DNA from: Symbiodinium natans
Taxonomy: Eukaryota; Sar; Dinophyceae; Suessiales; Symbiodiniaceae
Length of the DNA stretch: 64,000 bases
Direction of reading: 5' to 3'
Assembly: GCA_905221605.1 (NCBI GenBank)
Contig: CAJNDS010000038.1
Coordinates: 92,526-156,525 of the forward strand
The notes beneath the pieces are model-generated. The model was not told where the DNA came from. It made no database searches and saw only the letters and a list, made by a program, of their open reading frames with translations. Of this stretch, positions 55,578 through 64,000 are shown in pieces; position 1 is the stretch's first letter, and each line of letters opens with the position of its first letter. The position numbers were made by a program, and so were the translations under genes.

Positions 55578-57682
55578 ATTTTTTTCCCTCCACGCCTTCT
55601 TAGGAACGGTCGCCGCGGTCCCGGTGCAAGAAGCCTACCAACTACGGGCCGGTTCGAGGCGCCGGGAGGCGGCTTGCGAGCAGCGCGCGGCCACCGCGGA
55701 CCTCAGCGAGGACCTCGTGCAGGTTGGCGCCTCTCCGGCATCGCAGAGATCACCCCCAGGCGGCAGCTCCAGGAGGGAGGCCGCATAGGCGCGCTGTCGC
55801 TGCCGGGGCGGGGGTCGAGCCCGAGCCGGCGGTGGTCGTGTCGGGCTGCTCGGTGGGCAGGCCCGAGATCGGGACGGCGATGCGACGCCCGAAAAGGCGG
55901 ATATGCTGCTGGAGTGCGCCCCGCGGCTCGGCGGGTCCGCCGCGGTGCCACCCGAGAAGGTGCGCAACCTGGGCTTCACCTCGCAGGTGAACGTGGCGTC
56001 GGGCCGGACCAGCGCTGGACCCAGCCGGCACTGGCAGCGGCCCGGAGCGGCGGCGGGAGGCTGGCAGCGCGGTACCGTGCGAGGTGGCGCAGGAAGGAGG
56101 CGGCTTCAGCACCGAAGCGCCCGCCAACCTCGACCCCGACAACGACGAGACGCGCGGGCTCGCGAGCTCGGGGTATGTTTGGCGCCGCTTGCGACGAGCG
56201 GCGGCCTGGACTGCCGCGCCAGGGCGTGTGGCGGCGCCCGGCTGCGGCTCGCCGGCCCGCGTAACGGGACTGACAATGGTTGCATCAATCGCGAGCTGCG
56301 TGCCGTGCCAAAGAGGCAGGCCGTTCGCGACGACCTCAATGCAACGCGCGTCGCTGACAGGAACATCGATGTTCATGTCAGCGAGCCTGACGTTGCGTGC
56401 AACTCGCGCGCCGCTCTTCCGGCAAACGCGGGCGACCGCGTGCTCAAGTGGGAGGGCTCTGGACGCCAACGCACCGGACGTGGCACAGGCTGAGCGGTGG
56501 TCGCCCACCGGGTCGAGGCGGCCTCGGCAATGACAGGTGCGCGGCGCCAAGGGGAGCGGCAAACGCAGCCGTCGCAGGAGGAGCACAAGGAGGTGTTCGG
56601 GCAGGGCGACAGCGGCAGACGTAGGGAGCACTGTGAGGGCACGACCGGAGTGGAGTCCAGCTTGCGAGAGCAGCAGCGCTCGGGACGCAGGGGTGAGGTG
56701 AGGAAGGTGCGTCTCAAGCGCGCGCTCGTCACAAGCAGCGACGGCAGCTCGCTGCCAGCCGCGCAGGTGGCCGTCCCCGCGCGGAGGGTGAGGTGCGGCA
56801 GGCGCAGGCGCCAGAAAGCCAGCCTCACGCACTCGCGTTGAGGCGGCGGCAAGGGCTGGTGGCATCCCAGCATGCGGCTCACGGAGGCAAGCTTGCAGCC
56901 ACGATGCATCAGCTGGGAAGCGCTGGAGCAGCGCGGGAAAGACAACCTGCCACGAGGCCCAGTAGGCGGCCGGGGCACCGGAGGTGGCAGATCGCAGAAC
57001 CAGGCCCCCTAACCCAAGCGGTAACTACGCCGTGGCAAGGGCATCAGCCGGTAGCTCGGGCGCTTCCTCCCCGTAAAGCAAGGTGCGGAGACACGAGGCG
57101 ATGGCGCGATCATGTTCACGGGAGTAAGCGGCGGTGCAGTGCGGAGGAAGCATACGGAGGAGGTAGTTGGCGCGGGTTGATGCGCAGAAAAGCAGCAGCA
57201 ACCAGGCCGACTGCAAGTCGCCGAGTGTGGGGATTCGCTCGAGGAGGGCATCCTGGTTGCGGCGCCGGTCCCGCAAGTGCCGTTGCACAAATGCCTCAGT
57301 GCCTAGCGGCGCACCAAGCGCGACTAGCCCTTGCTGCTCGAAAGGCAAAAGTCCGAACCCCGACCCAAACGCCCGTGGCAGAGCTGGGGTCTGGTTGGAC
57401 TGCAGCGAGGTTCGGGGGTTCCTCCCCTGCTGCGTTCCAAACACGGGTCTTGCCCTGGTTGAGCTGGACCCGGGCATGATCCCAGAGGGCAGCGGCGAGG
57501 ACACCATAAAAAGTGGCGACGCGCTCTGGGGCGCAAACGATGTAGATGTCGTCTAAGAACGCAAACACCCCTTCGCCTGGCTGCAGCGCATCTGCAACGG
57601 CTTCAAGTGCGGGGTGTTGGGCCACCGCATAGCGCAGGCATGAGGGGGTCACCCTGCTCTCCGCCCTCGGCTTGCAGGACCT
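55578..57682 (-). mobile_element. Non-LTR retrotransposon copy B, 5'-truncated, inserted into G/D
   Basis: Minus strand. Starting near 57,680: EVLQAEGGEQGDPLMPAL (RT motif 4/B), GVFAFLDDIYIVCAPERV (RT catalytic DD), LVALGAPLGTEAFVQRHL, LLERIPTLGDLQSAWLLLLF, then CHCRGRLDPVGDHRSAC (Cys/His motif), LEHAVARVCRKSGARVARNV, CIEVVANGLPLWHGTQLAID and ATIVSPVT, then KRRQTYPEL and SLLELPPGG. The E...D spacing with a hydrophobic strand resembles a restriction-like endonuclease (inference). The 3' end has TGCACCGGGACCGCG and an A tail seen as TTTTTTT at 55,579-55,585. Frameshifts make it defective. Confidence 0.85.
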
Positions 57683-57872
57683 CATGCTCCTTCATCCCCT
57701 TGCTCGCCCGCTGCCGTGCCCGGGCTGCGCCCCCGCCATCCCGCGCGGCCAGTACGTTTGCCTTCGCACTCCGATCGTCCCTCCCCCACTCTCGCCTCGA
57801 TGCCACCTGCACTGGGACCGCGATGAACGTTGAGCAGGAAAAAGGCGCGCGAAAAAAAAAAAAAAAAAAAAA
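57683..57872 (+). pseudogene. Non-LTR retrotransposon fragment D, right half of the interrupted copy with poly-A
   Basis: SFIPLLARCRARAAPPPSRA continues the protein of fragment G. It is followed by the family 3' end TGCACTGGGACCGCG (57,808-57,822) and a 20-nt A tail (57,852-57,871). Confidence 0.75.
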
Positions 57873-58135
57873 GTTGAGCAAAAAAGCGTGCCCAAAAAAA
57901 AACATCAGCGCGGAAAAAAAGCAAAAAACATCAGTGTTTGCAGTGTTTCCGGACCTTGAAAGCATGCATTTTATTCTAACACCGTTCCCGGGTGGAAGCT
58001 CCGAAAACACTAAATCACCGGTATTTGCCGTGTTTCGCGCGTTTCGCGTGTGTTTTTTTTGGGCCTTGTTGAGGTCGTCGTTTCTTTTTTCTCGTAAGAC
58101 ACGTAATCCGGTTCTCCCATATACTATATAGTCGT
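57873..58135. other. A/T-rich spacer between retroelement copies
   Basis: Further A runs (57,894-57,901 and after) and a weak repeated GTGTTT(G/C)CGG pattern. No gene. Confidence 0.5.
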
Positions 58136-58500
58136 GTTTTGTTCAAGTACTTTTGGGATCAGCGGCAGACGGCTGGCTTGGGGCGGGGCGGCCTCCCAGC
58201 GCTCCTCGGCAAGGACCTCGTTGAGATCCGGCATCACCCCATAGACGTTGGTTGTGCTCGCTAAGGGGAGGGAGAGGAGGCTGCTGGCGAACGAACGCCC
58301 GGGCAGCGGCGAAAGAGAGGAGCGCGGACCAGCGAGCAGCCCAGGTGGAAGTGGCGCTGGCGCGTAAAGCATGCTACGCGGTGCCTTGTGTGCCAGCCTC
58401 CTTGCACTCCCTTTTGCCGGTTGGTGCAGAGAGGGTCGCAGAGCGGTTGGAATTTTTTCCAGCGAAGGGCGAGCTGCCTGCCCGGAGGGCTTAGTTACGT
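58136..58500 (-). pseudogene. Non-LTR retrotransposon C-terminal fragment E
   Basis: Minus strand: RSFASSLLSLPLASTTN, VMPDLNEVLAEERWEAAP and ASRLPL, the extreme C-terminus of the same family (compare ASSLLELP in copy B and DVSEVLAEARYSEGP in copy C). Truncated on the 5' side and lacking a visible poly-A. Confidence 0.7.
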
Positions 58501-58669
58501 CGGCTACGTGAACAAGCGCAACTACCCCTTGACCTACAGACCTACGGCAGCGTAGATTACACTGGGCGCCCCCAGCAGCGCGGCAGGAGGGTCTCAGGCT
58601 CCCAGCAAGAGCGTCCTCTCTGCACATCTCGGCATCAAAAGGATAAACTCAAAAAAAAGAAGCGAGATG

Positions 58670-60415
58670 AGGAAGAGGCTTGGGTCGGGGATTGGGCGCT
58701 GCCCCAGGACCAACAGGGTCTCGTCGCGCTGGGCACCCCGCTCGGAACCGATGCTTTCGTGCAGCGCCAGCTCCGCATCAGACGTGCTGCCCAAGACCGG
58801 CTGCTGGAGCGCATCCCGCGCGTTCAGGATCTCCAAGCTTCCTGGCTGCTTTTGCGCTACTGCGCTGCGCCTAGGTCAAATTATTTGCTGCGAATACTGC
58901 CCCCAGCGCTCAGCGAGGAATACGCTGGCCACGACACGGCTGTTGCTCGGTGCCTGGTGCAGCTTCTCGGCTATGCGGACGCCCTGCTGCCGGAAGACGC
59001 CGTGACTGCAGCCCAACTCGCGGCGCGGTTGGGAGGCCTTGGCCTGCGGGCCAACCATCATGCGGCACACTGGGCCTCCTGGTGCGAATGCGCTCCGTGT
59101 TGTTCGTGACCGAGCGCCTCAGGTCGCGCAACGCATCCTGCAGGCACCTGCAGGCACTCCATGCCCCTGAGGCCCAGCAAACTCCGGCATTGCGGGCCGC
59201 GCAACATGCAGCACTTTACCTACGTGCGCAGAGGTCCCGGCATGGGAAACAGCTGCTGGCCTGGCTGGGGCGCCGCCCCGAGCACAGCGCGGTGATGAGC
59301 CCGCCGATCACCTACGTGGATGGCGGCAGCATGCGGCCTCTGCCTGCGATGAACGCACGCTCGAGACGCACCTCTTTCATTTGTCACCCGCGTCCCGAGC
59401 GCTGCTGCTGTCGCAGGCTGGCCCGCACTCCTCACGTGCCTTCAACGTGCTGCCTACGCACGAGGAGGTCGTCATCCCCAGTGCACTCCTGCTGCGTAGG
59501 TTGCGACTGCCCCTCCCGTTGGCGCCCAGGCATTGCCGACCGTCGCGCAGCCTGCGCTACTGCTGGGGTGCTCCCCGCCCGGGCGATCCCGCTTGAGCGG
59601 ATCTGCTGCGAGGCGGGCACTCGTATCGCCCAGAACGTCCTGGCATGGTGCGCAGCTCGCCGTCGATGCCATCATAGTCAGCCCTGTTGGCAGGACCGGC
59701 GAGCCACAGGCTGGTGCTGATACCCGGCCGGCTCTCGCCCTCGACCAAGCCGCCCAGCGCAAGCGCCGCCAGACCTACCCTGAACTGGAAAGGGCGCGCC
59801 GATGCCGCCTTGTCGCGCAAGGCAACCCGGTTCGTCCGCGTACTCGCGCGCGCACGGGCGTCGAGGGCGCCCGCGGCCCTACGTGCTGTCCTACCGCCTG
59901 CGGCGCCTGGGGGCAGCGCCGGAGTGGCATTCTCTCTCCGCTGCGGCGCAGCGCGCCTTTGCAACGTCGTTGCTGGAGCTGCCGCTGCACGGGGAGTGCC
60001 ACGGCGGCCTTGTGAGCCTGAGCTGCATGAGGTCCTTGCGGATTCACGCTGGACGTCGTCCTCGCTATTGAGGTCGGAGGCCGCTGGAGCCCCGAAGCAG
60101 CATGCTTCGTGCGCTTGCTCGCTCGATGTCGGGCTCGGGCGGCCCGGCAGCATTCCGGGCCCAGGCCACCAGCGCCTTCGTTGCCCGCTGGTCCGCGCTG
60201 CTCGCCGTTTCCGCGCCCGGGCCTTCGCGGCCACCCTCCGCCTCCACCGACAACGTCGACGGGCCCGCGCCTGACGTCAGCGAGGTCCTCGCAGAGGCCC
60301 GCTACTCCGAGGGCCCGCCTCGCGAGCCGCATGCCAGCTTGAACCGGGGAGTAGCCCTGCACCGGGACCTGCGCGGAGCTTGTGGGAAAAAAGGTGCGCA
60401 GAAAAAAAAAAAAAA
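58670..60415 (+). mobile_element. Non-LTR retrotransposon copy C, 5'-truncated, with poly-A
   Basis: Begins just after the RT catalytic core: QQGLVALGTPLGTDAFVQRQ, RLLERIPRVQDLQASWLLLR, APRSNYLLRILPPALSEEY, LAARLGGLGLRANHHAAHW. Continues with LLLSQAGPHSSRAFNVLPTH, CVGCDCPSRW / ADRRAACATAG (Cys/His region), PLERICCEAGTRIAQNV, QLAVDAIIVSPVGRTGEPQ, RKRRQTYPEL, and DVSEVLAEARYSEGPP. The 3' end is TGCACCGGGACCTGCG (60,358-60,373), then an A tail at 60,402-60,418. Several frameshifts. Confidence 0.85.
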
Positions 60416-60419
60416 AAAC

Positions 60420-60680
60420 ACGTGGTAATTTACATTGCATGCGAAGGTGCCCATTGGCCTTCAGTCCGCACGAGTGGCATGGTACTTGGTGCAGAACCAT
60501 TGCATGGTGATCGGTGCAGACTTGTTGCCCAGACTTCAGGGCATGGGAAAGTGCATTCCATTACGTAACATTTGGATGAGTGTCCGAGAATATGATTGAC
60601 CAGGACCTGGTAGCAACAGCCGAACAGGCAGGATAGGCAGGCTACAGCAGACCCGAACGCAGTTCCCGTTTACCCCACTT
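60420..60680. other. Spacer without a recognised gene
   Basis: Between the poly-A of copy C and the next retroelement fragment. Confidence 0.5.
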
Positions 60681-60683
60681 TCA

Positions 60684-61110
60684 ACAGTGAAGGGGACCAG
60701 GAGGGTTCAGCTGCTCCGCCAACCTGGAGCCGGTGCGTGGTTGCACGCGCCACCCGCAGAGGCTTTAGTCGCCCCAGCACTCTTTAAGGTCATGCTCCGT
60801 CAGCGCCAGTCCTGGCAGATGAAGCCTGCCCCCTTGTGCGACGACCGCATGGCGGACCATGGCAGACCATGCCCGGGTCTGCCCTTACGGAGGGGATCGC
60901 CTGAAGCGCCATAATCGGCCCCGGTCTCTCTTGGCAGCCCGCGCCCAAGCAGCCGGACTCAACCCTGAGGCTGAAAAACCTGGGCTCCTCCCTCCCCGCC
61001 CTTGTGAGGCTGGCGGCCGTGGGGCGGGCGACGTTTGGGTCGGAAGCTGGGGGGCCCAGGGGCCGGCAGCCTTCGACCTCGCCGTCACATCAGGTCTCCA
61101 ACAGGGCAAC
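60684..61110 (+). pseudogene. Second retroelement lineage, C-terminal fragment I
   Basis: VQLLRQPGAGAWLHAPPAEA, LVAPALFKVMLRQRQSWQ and APLCDDRMADH (frame 1), then after a frameshift near 60,855 HARVCPYGGDRLKRHN, EAEKPGLLPPRP and GDVWVGSWGAQGPAAFDLAV TSG. The C...H...C with GGD..KRHN pattern followed by DVW...FDLAVTSG is typical of the zinc motif and restriction-like endonuclease end of another non-LTR group (family knowledge; not checked by search). It differs from the copies to its left. Confidence 0.7.
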
Positions 61111-61174
61111 CTCCGAATCGTCACCAACGACGGGAGCAAGCCGATTGAGGACTACGAGGTCCGCAAGCGCACTT

Positions 61175-61690
61175 AGCCGCGTGCCGCGCTTCGGGCTTCC
61201 AGTTCATCCCACTCGTCGTGGAGGCGTGTGGGGGAGGCTGGGCACCTGCGGCCGCCAAAGGTCGTACACCTTGGCCCCAGCGAGGCTCCCCTTTTCGAGC
61301 TTCTGTCAGGTTTGTGCTTTTGCGCCGCCCTCAGAAGTAGGCGCTGGCTTTCTTGTCCACTCGGGGGCCCGCTTCTGTGCTCCTACTGCTCCCCTTGTAT
61401 TGGTTTGTCCTTGCAACGCCCTCAGAAGTCGGGTGTGTGCTGGCAGGGGTTTGTGCTTCTTGGGGTGTGTGCCAGCTGCTAAGCAGCAGACTGCCATTGT
61501 CGTAATGAGCTATTCCCCACTCATCAAAGTAGGAGGGTTACATTGAAGAGGTTCAGGGTGTACAGGGTCGTAGGGAAGTGCACTCCAGTGCCCATGGAAC
61601 TTTCAGACTTGGAGTATGAGCCCTCGTTGCTGGCTGACACACCGGTCCTGGAATACGAACCCGAGCTCATCTTGACTCAAGGTTCTGGGT
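61175..61690. other. Stretch without a recognised gene
   Basis: A motif CGCCCTCAGAAGT recurs (61,325 and 61,420) with nearby TTTGTGCTT, suggesting a diverged direct duplication of about 95 bp. Confidence 0.4.
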
Positions 61691-62345
61691 TTACGGTTCA
61701 GGGTTGAAACGGTTTAGGTTTCGGGTTTGCCCTTCTTCCCCTTGTGGTTCATTGGCGGGTTTAGGTTTTAGGGCTTAGGTTCAGGGTTTGGGGTTTGGGT
61801 TGAGGGTTTCTCTCCACCCCCCATGTGGTCCGTAGTGTTTTAAGGGTTAACGGTCAGGGTTTGGTGGGGGGGGATACCATGGGGGGGGGGGGGGGGGGGG
61901 GGGGTCGATACGCGGAACCGGGCGATATATCCAGTGCTCCCCGGCCCCCCCCCCCCCCCCCCATGGTCTGGACCCCCCCCCCCCTGGGTGTGGTTGGGGG
62001 TTGGTTTTAGGGTTAGGGGGTTTAGGGTTTAGGGTTTAGGGTTTAGGGTTTAGGGTTTAGGGTTTAGGGTTTAGGTTTTGGGTTTAGGTTTTGGGTTTTG
62101 GGTTTGGGTTTTGGGTTTGGTTTTGGGTTTAGGGTTTAGGGTGGTTTAGGTTTAGGGTTTAGGGTTTAGGGTTTGAAAGGTTTTAGGGTTAACCCCCCCC
62201 CCCCTGTGGTGTGGTTGGGGGTTGGTAGGGTTTAGGGTTTAGGGTTTAGGGTTGGTTTAGGGTTTAGGGCTTGGGGTTTGACAGGGTTTAGGGTTTAGGG
62301 TTAGAGACCGTAGACCTGGAGGGGGAGGTGGGGGGGGGGGGTAAA
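61690..62345 (+). repeat. Telomere-repeat / poly-C composite elements
   Basis: Degenerate then regular TTTAGGG arrays (61,700-61,850; 61,995-62,190; 62,228-62,305). Within them: GGGGATACCATGGGG (61,870s), poly-G (61,881-61,903), poly-C (61,946-61,961), CCCTGGGTGTGGTTGGGGGTTGG (about 61,983-62,005), poly-C, then CTGTGGTGTGGTTGGGGGTT (62,205-62,224), and GACCGTAGACCTGG before poly-G and GTAAAC. These modules are the reverse complement of those at 8,190-8,411. Confidence 0.9.
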
Positions 62346-62429
62346 CGCCTCACACACATAGGTTTTCCCGAACGCGTGCTCCCTCAACCCAAGGCACAAC
62401 ACTCACAAAACACGGGTTTTGCCGAGGGT

Positions 62430-62495
62430 CGGCCCCCCCCCCCCCCCCCCCCAATGGTATGGTCAGGTAGGGGGGGGGGGGGGGGGGGGGGGGCC
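62430..62495. repeat. Poly-C / AATGGTATGGTCAGGTA / poly-G block
   Basis: C run (62,431-62,452), a short unique core, then a G run (62,471-62,493), i.e. an inverted poly-C/poly-G pair able to fold back. Confidence 0.9.
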
Positions 62496-62629
62496 GGACA
62501 CGCCAGACGCCGGACCATATATAGGTCACCTCCTCTTGGAGGGGCATCTTTGAGATTCACATTGTCCATATCACCAAGCAATTAATTAAGACCATTACCA
62601 TGAAATCCTCCTGTGTTCGACACACAACG

Positions 62630-63720
62630 TTGGGGGCAGCTTGTTGATGCAGCGTTGAATGCCGTACTGCTGCCGGGTTCAAGCCCCAAAACCGAACGCA
62701 GCCGATCCTGAAACTTGCCAATGCAAATTTGCAACAAACGTTGCTGCTACGCCAGTGCCCAAAATTTGTGCCCGAACCGTACAAACTTGAGCACCGCTGT
62801 CCGGTGTGGCCCCTGTGCAGTGGACACCGTTTCGCCAACACCTGTTTGCCATGACAGCTCCGATTGATATGGAAGGTGTAACTGTGTTGGCAAGTGGCAT
62901 TTTAAACATGCACACGCAAGCCATGCACATGCCTAATGGGACAATCCGAGGCAAAATTCTCCATGATCAACAGCTTGCAGCTGCCCTGGCTGTGAGCATG
63001 CGAGAGTGCGTGAGTCTCAGAAACAACCAAACATGGCTGCAAGGAGAAGTGGCAATGCGCTTTACGACACGATGCCGCTCAACTTGTCCAGCCATGCCGC
63101 GGTTATGTTGCTGTGTGTATGTGCGTGCTGTGAGCAGAAGGATCGCCATGCTGATCCCTGTGCTGTTCAAGTTGCTCCTGCCCCAGCTTGCAAAGTCTTT
63201 TCGGCACGGGTAAGGACATGCAACAACGCTTCTTCCCCGATTCAATTCTTAACGGTTGGCGCTGCTCGCTGTGCACCAAGGCTGTTCGATGGAGCGTCCA
63301 GCCTACTTCCTTTTCTGGACGGTATATTGGCCAGATTGAAGAAGTTCTTCAGGAGCCGTGTGTATGGTCTCTATCGGTCTTAATCAGGGGCCGTTTGCAC
63401 ATGCTTGCACAATCTGGCAACCCTCACGATGATGAGCAAAAGTAAAAGTGCGAAATCGTCAGGAGACCGCCGCCTGAGTATTTCCAGCGGACGATTGAGG
63501 TTGCACCTGTGGTCGGTGAAGCTTCAACTGCTGTCGTCTGCTCGCGTCGCGTCTGTGAGGTGCAGCAAATGCGGCGAAGTGATGGATACTTGTACACCCC
63601 TGGGCCTGGGTATGACAGATCCACAGTCCTCCTGCGAGCACTTTGGTCCAAACTAGTGATGCTTCGATCTCCTAGGGGACAGCAATGGCCCAGCGTCCTG
63701 TCATCTCTCTGTTGTTAGCG
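62630..63720 (+). CDS. Candidate upstream exons of the right-edge gene
   Basis: Open + strand stretches with mixed coding character: DMEGVTVLASGILNMHTQAM (62,806-63,213), DMQQRFFPDSILNGWRCSLC (63,188-63,445) and, in overlapping frames, RCSKCGEVMDTCTP (CxxC pair) or SDGYLYTPGPGYDRSTVLLR near 63,560-63,650. No family recognised and frames compete. Confidence 0.25.
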
Positions 63721-63726
63721 TGCCAG

Positions 63727-63996
63727 GCCTTGACGCAATACATCGCTGACAAAGTTTCGTCTTACAAAGAGGCCAAAGTGTCGCTGGAGGATCATTACAT
63801 GGAAGTGGAAATCGACAATGACGACGGGGACGAAGATGACCCTGAGAAAAACACGGAGATTGGGTTTCTGAAGACATACTACAAGATCACGCAGAAGGTG
63901 CCCGAAGAGAAATGGATCGAGGTTGAACCCGGGCTGGAGATATTCTTGAAAATCATCGAAGCTGATCGGCCTCCAGACAAAGAAAGCGTTACTTGA
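63727..63996 (+). CDS. Exon of an unidentified gene at the right edge
   Basis: After a pyrimidine-rich stretch and TGCCAG (63,721-63,726) the frame reads ALTQYIADKVSSYKEAKVSL, HYMEVEIDNDDGDEDDPEKN, FLKTYYKITQKVPEEKWIEV and EPGLEIFLKIIEADRPPDK to a TGA at 63,994-63,996. Acidic, well-behaved coding sequence. A splice donor could precede the stop, so the C-terminus is uncertain. Family not recognised. Confidence 0.55.
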   Translation, partial: ALTQYIADKVSSYKEAKVSLEDHYMEVEIDNDDGDEDDPEKNTEIGFLKTYYKITQKVPEEKWIEVEPGLEIFLKIIEADRPPDKESVT

Positions 63997-64000
63997 TGCA

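Noticed and set aside
62610..62700. tRNA gene suggested by GGGTTCAAGCCCC
   Set aside because: The T-loop-like word has no pairing stem and no D or anticodon arm around it.
1..64000. Dinoflagellate spliced-leader relict (CCATTTTGGCTCAAG-like) marking retroposed genes
   Set aside because: No convincing match was seen by eye near any gene start; an exact search was not possible here.

Overview
The window looks like nuclear DNA of a dinoflagellate (inference; the species cannot be named). The evidence is: multi-exon genes with very short exons; splice junctions of the AG|G type with GT, GC and apparently GA donors, readable in the MAK16 and ion-channel genes; plant-type TTTAGGG interstitial telomere repeats; a dinoflagellate-style non-LTR retroelement graveyard; a Mei2-like RRM; many GA/TC, TA and poly-G/poly-C tracts; and every recognisable host gene on the + strand, as expected of unidirectional dinoflagellate gene arrays. 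Most long ORFs are chance reading of low-complexity DNA; the real coding signal is in short exons.

Layout. 1-6,540: 3' part of MAK16 (60S ribosome biogenesis) with a 4-kb intron that itself holds exon-like segments. 7,157-9,745: exons of an unidentified gene with a signal-peptide-like start, interrupted by a telomere-repeat/poly-C element (8,190-8,570). About 10,200-19,850: exons of one or two coiled-coil proteins, ending in a 1.5-kb exon whose product carries about 155-residue repeats with R-R-x-S/T sites. 20,385-22,840: further coiled-coil exons. 23,640-27,350: six-transmembrane voltage-gated cation channel (S1-S6, filter TGESW). 28,252-29,643: a Merlin/IS1595-type DNA transposon with poly-C inverted termini and a perfect 8-bp target duplication. 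30,240-34,500: more coiled-coil-like exons. 35,300-40,300: mostly simple sequence, including a 90-nt run of C and a dispersed repeat also found at 15 kb. 40,325-41,914: PP2C protein phosphatase. 43,500-44,354: Mei2-like RNA-binding protein. 45,150-50,050: scattered exon-like segments and a roughly 270-bp tandem repeat. 50,580-52,620: two inverted arrays of a hairpin-forming satellite around telomere-like DNA. 53,660-60,415: nested, 5'-truncated non-LTR retrotransposon copies on both strands. 60,690-61,110: a second retroelement lineage. 61,690-62,500: telomere-repeat/poly-C composite elements related to the one at 8.2 kb. 62,800-64,000: exons of another + strand gene running towards the right edge.

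The genes do not form a pathway: a ribosome-assembly factor, cation channel, phosphatase and RNA-binding protein are neighbours only in strand and spacing. The most unusual content is repetitive: the poly-C-ended elements, the hairpin satellite palindrome and the nested retroelements.
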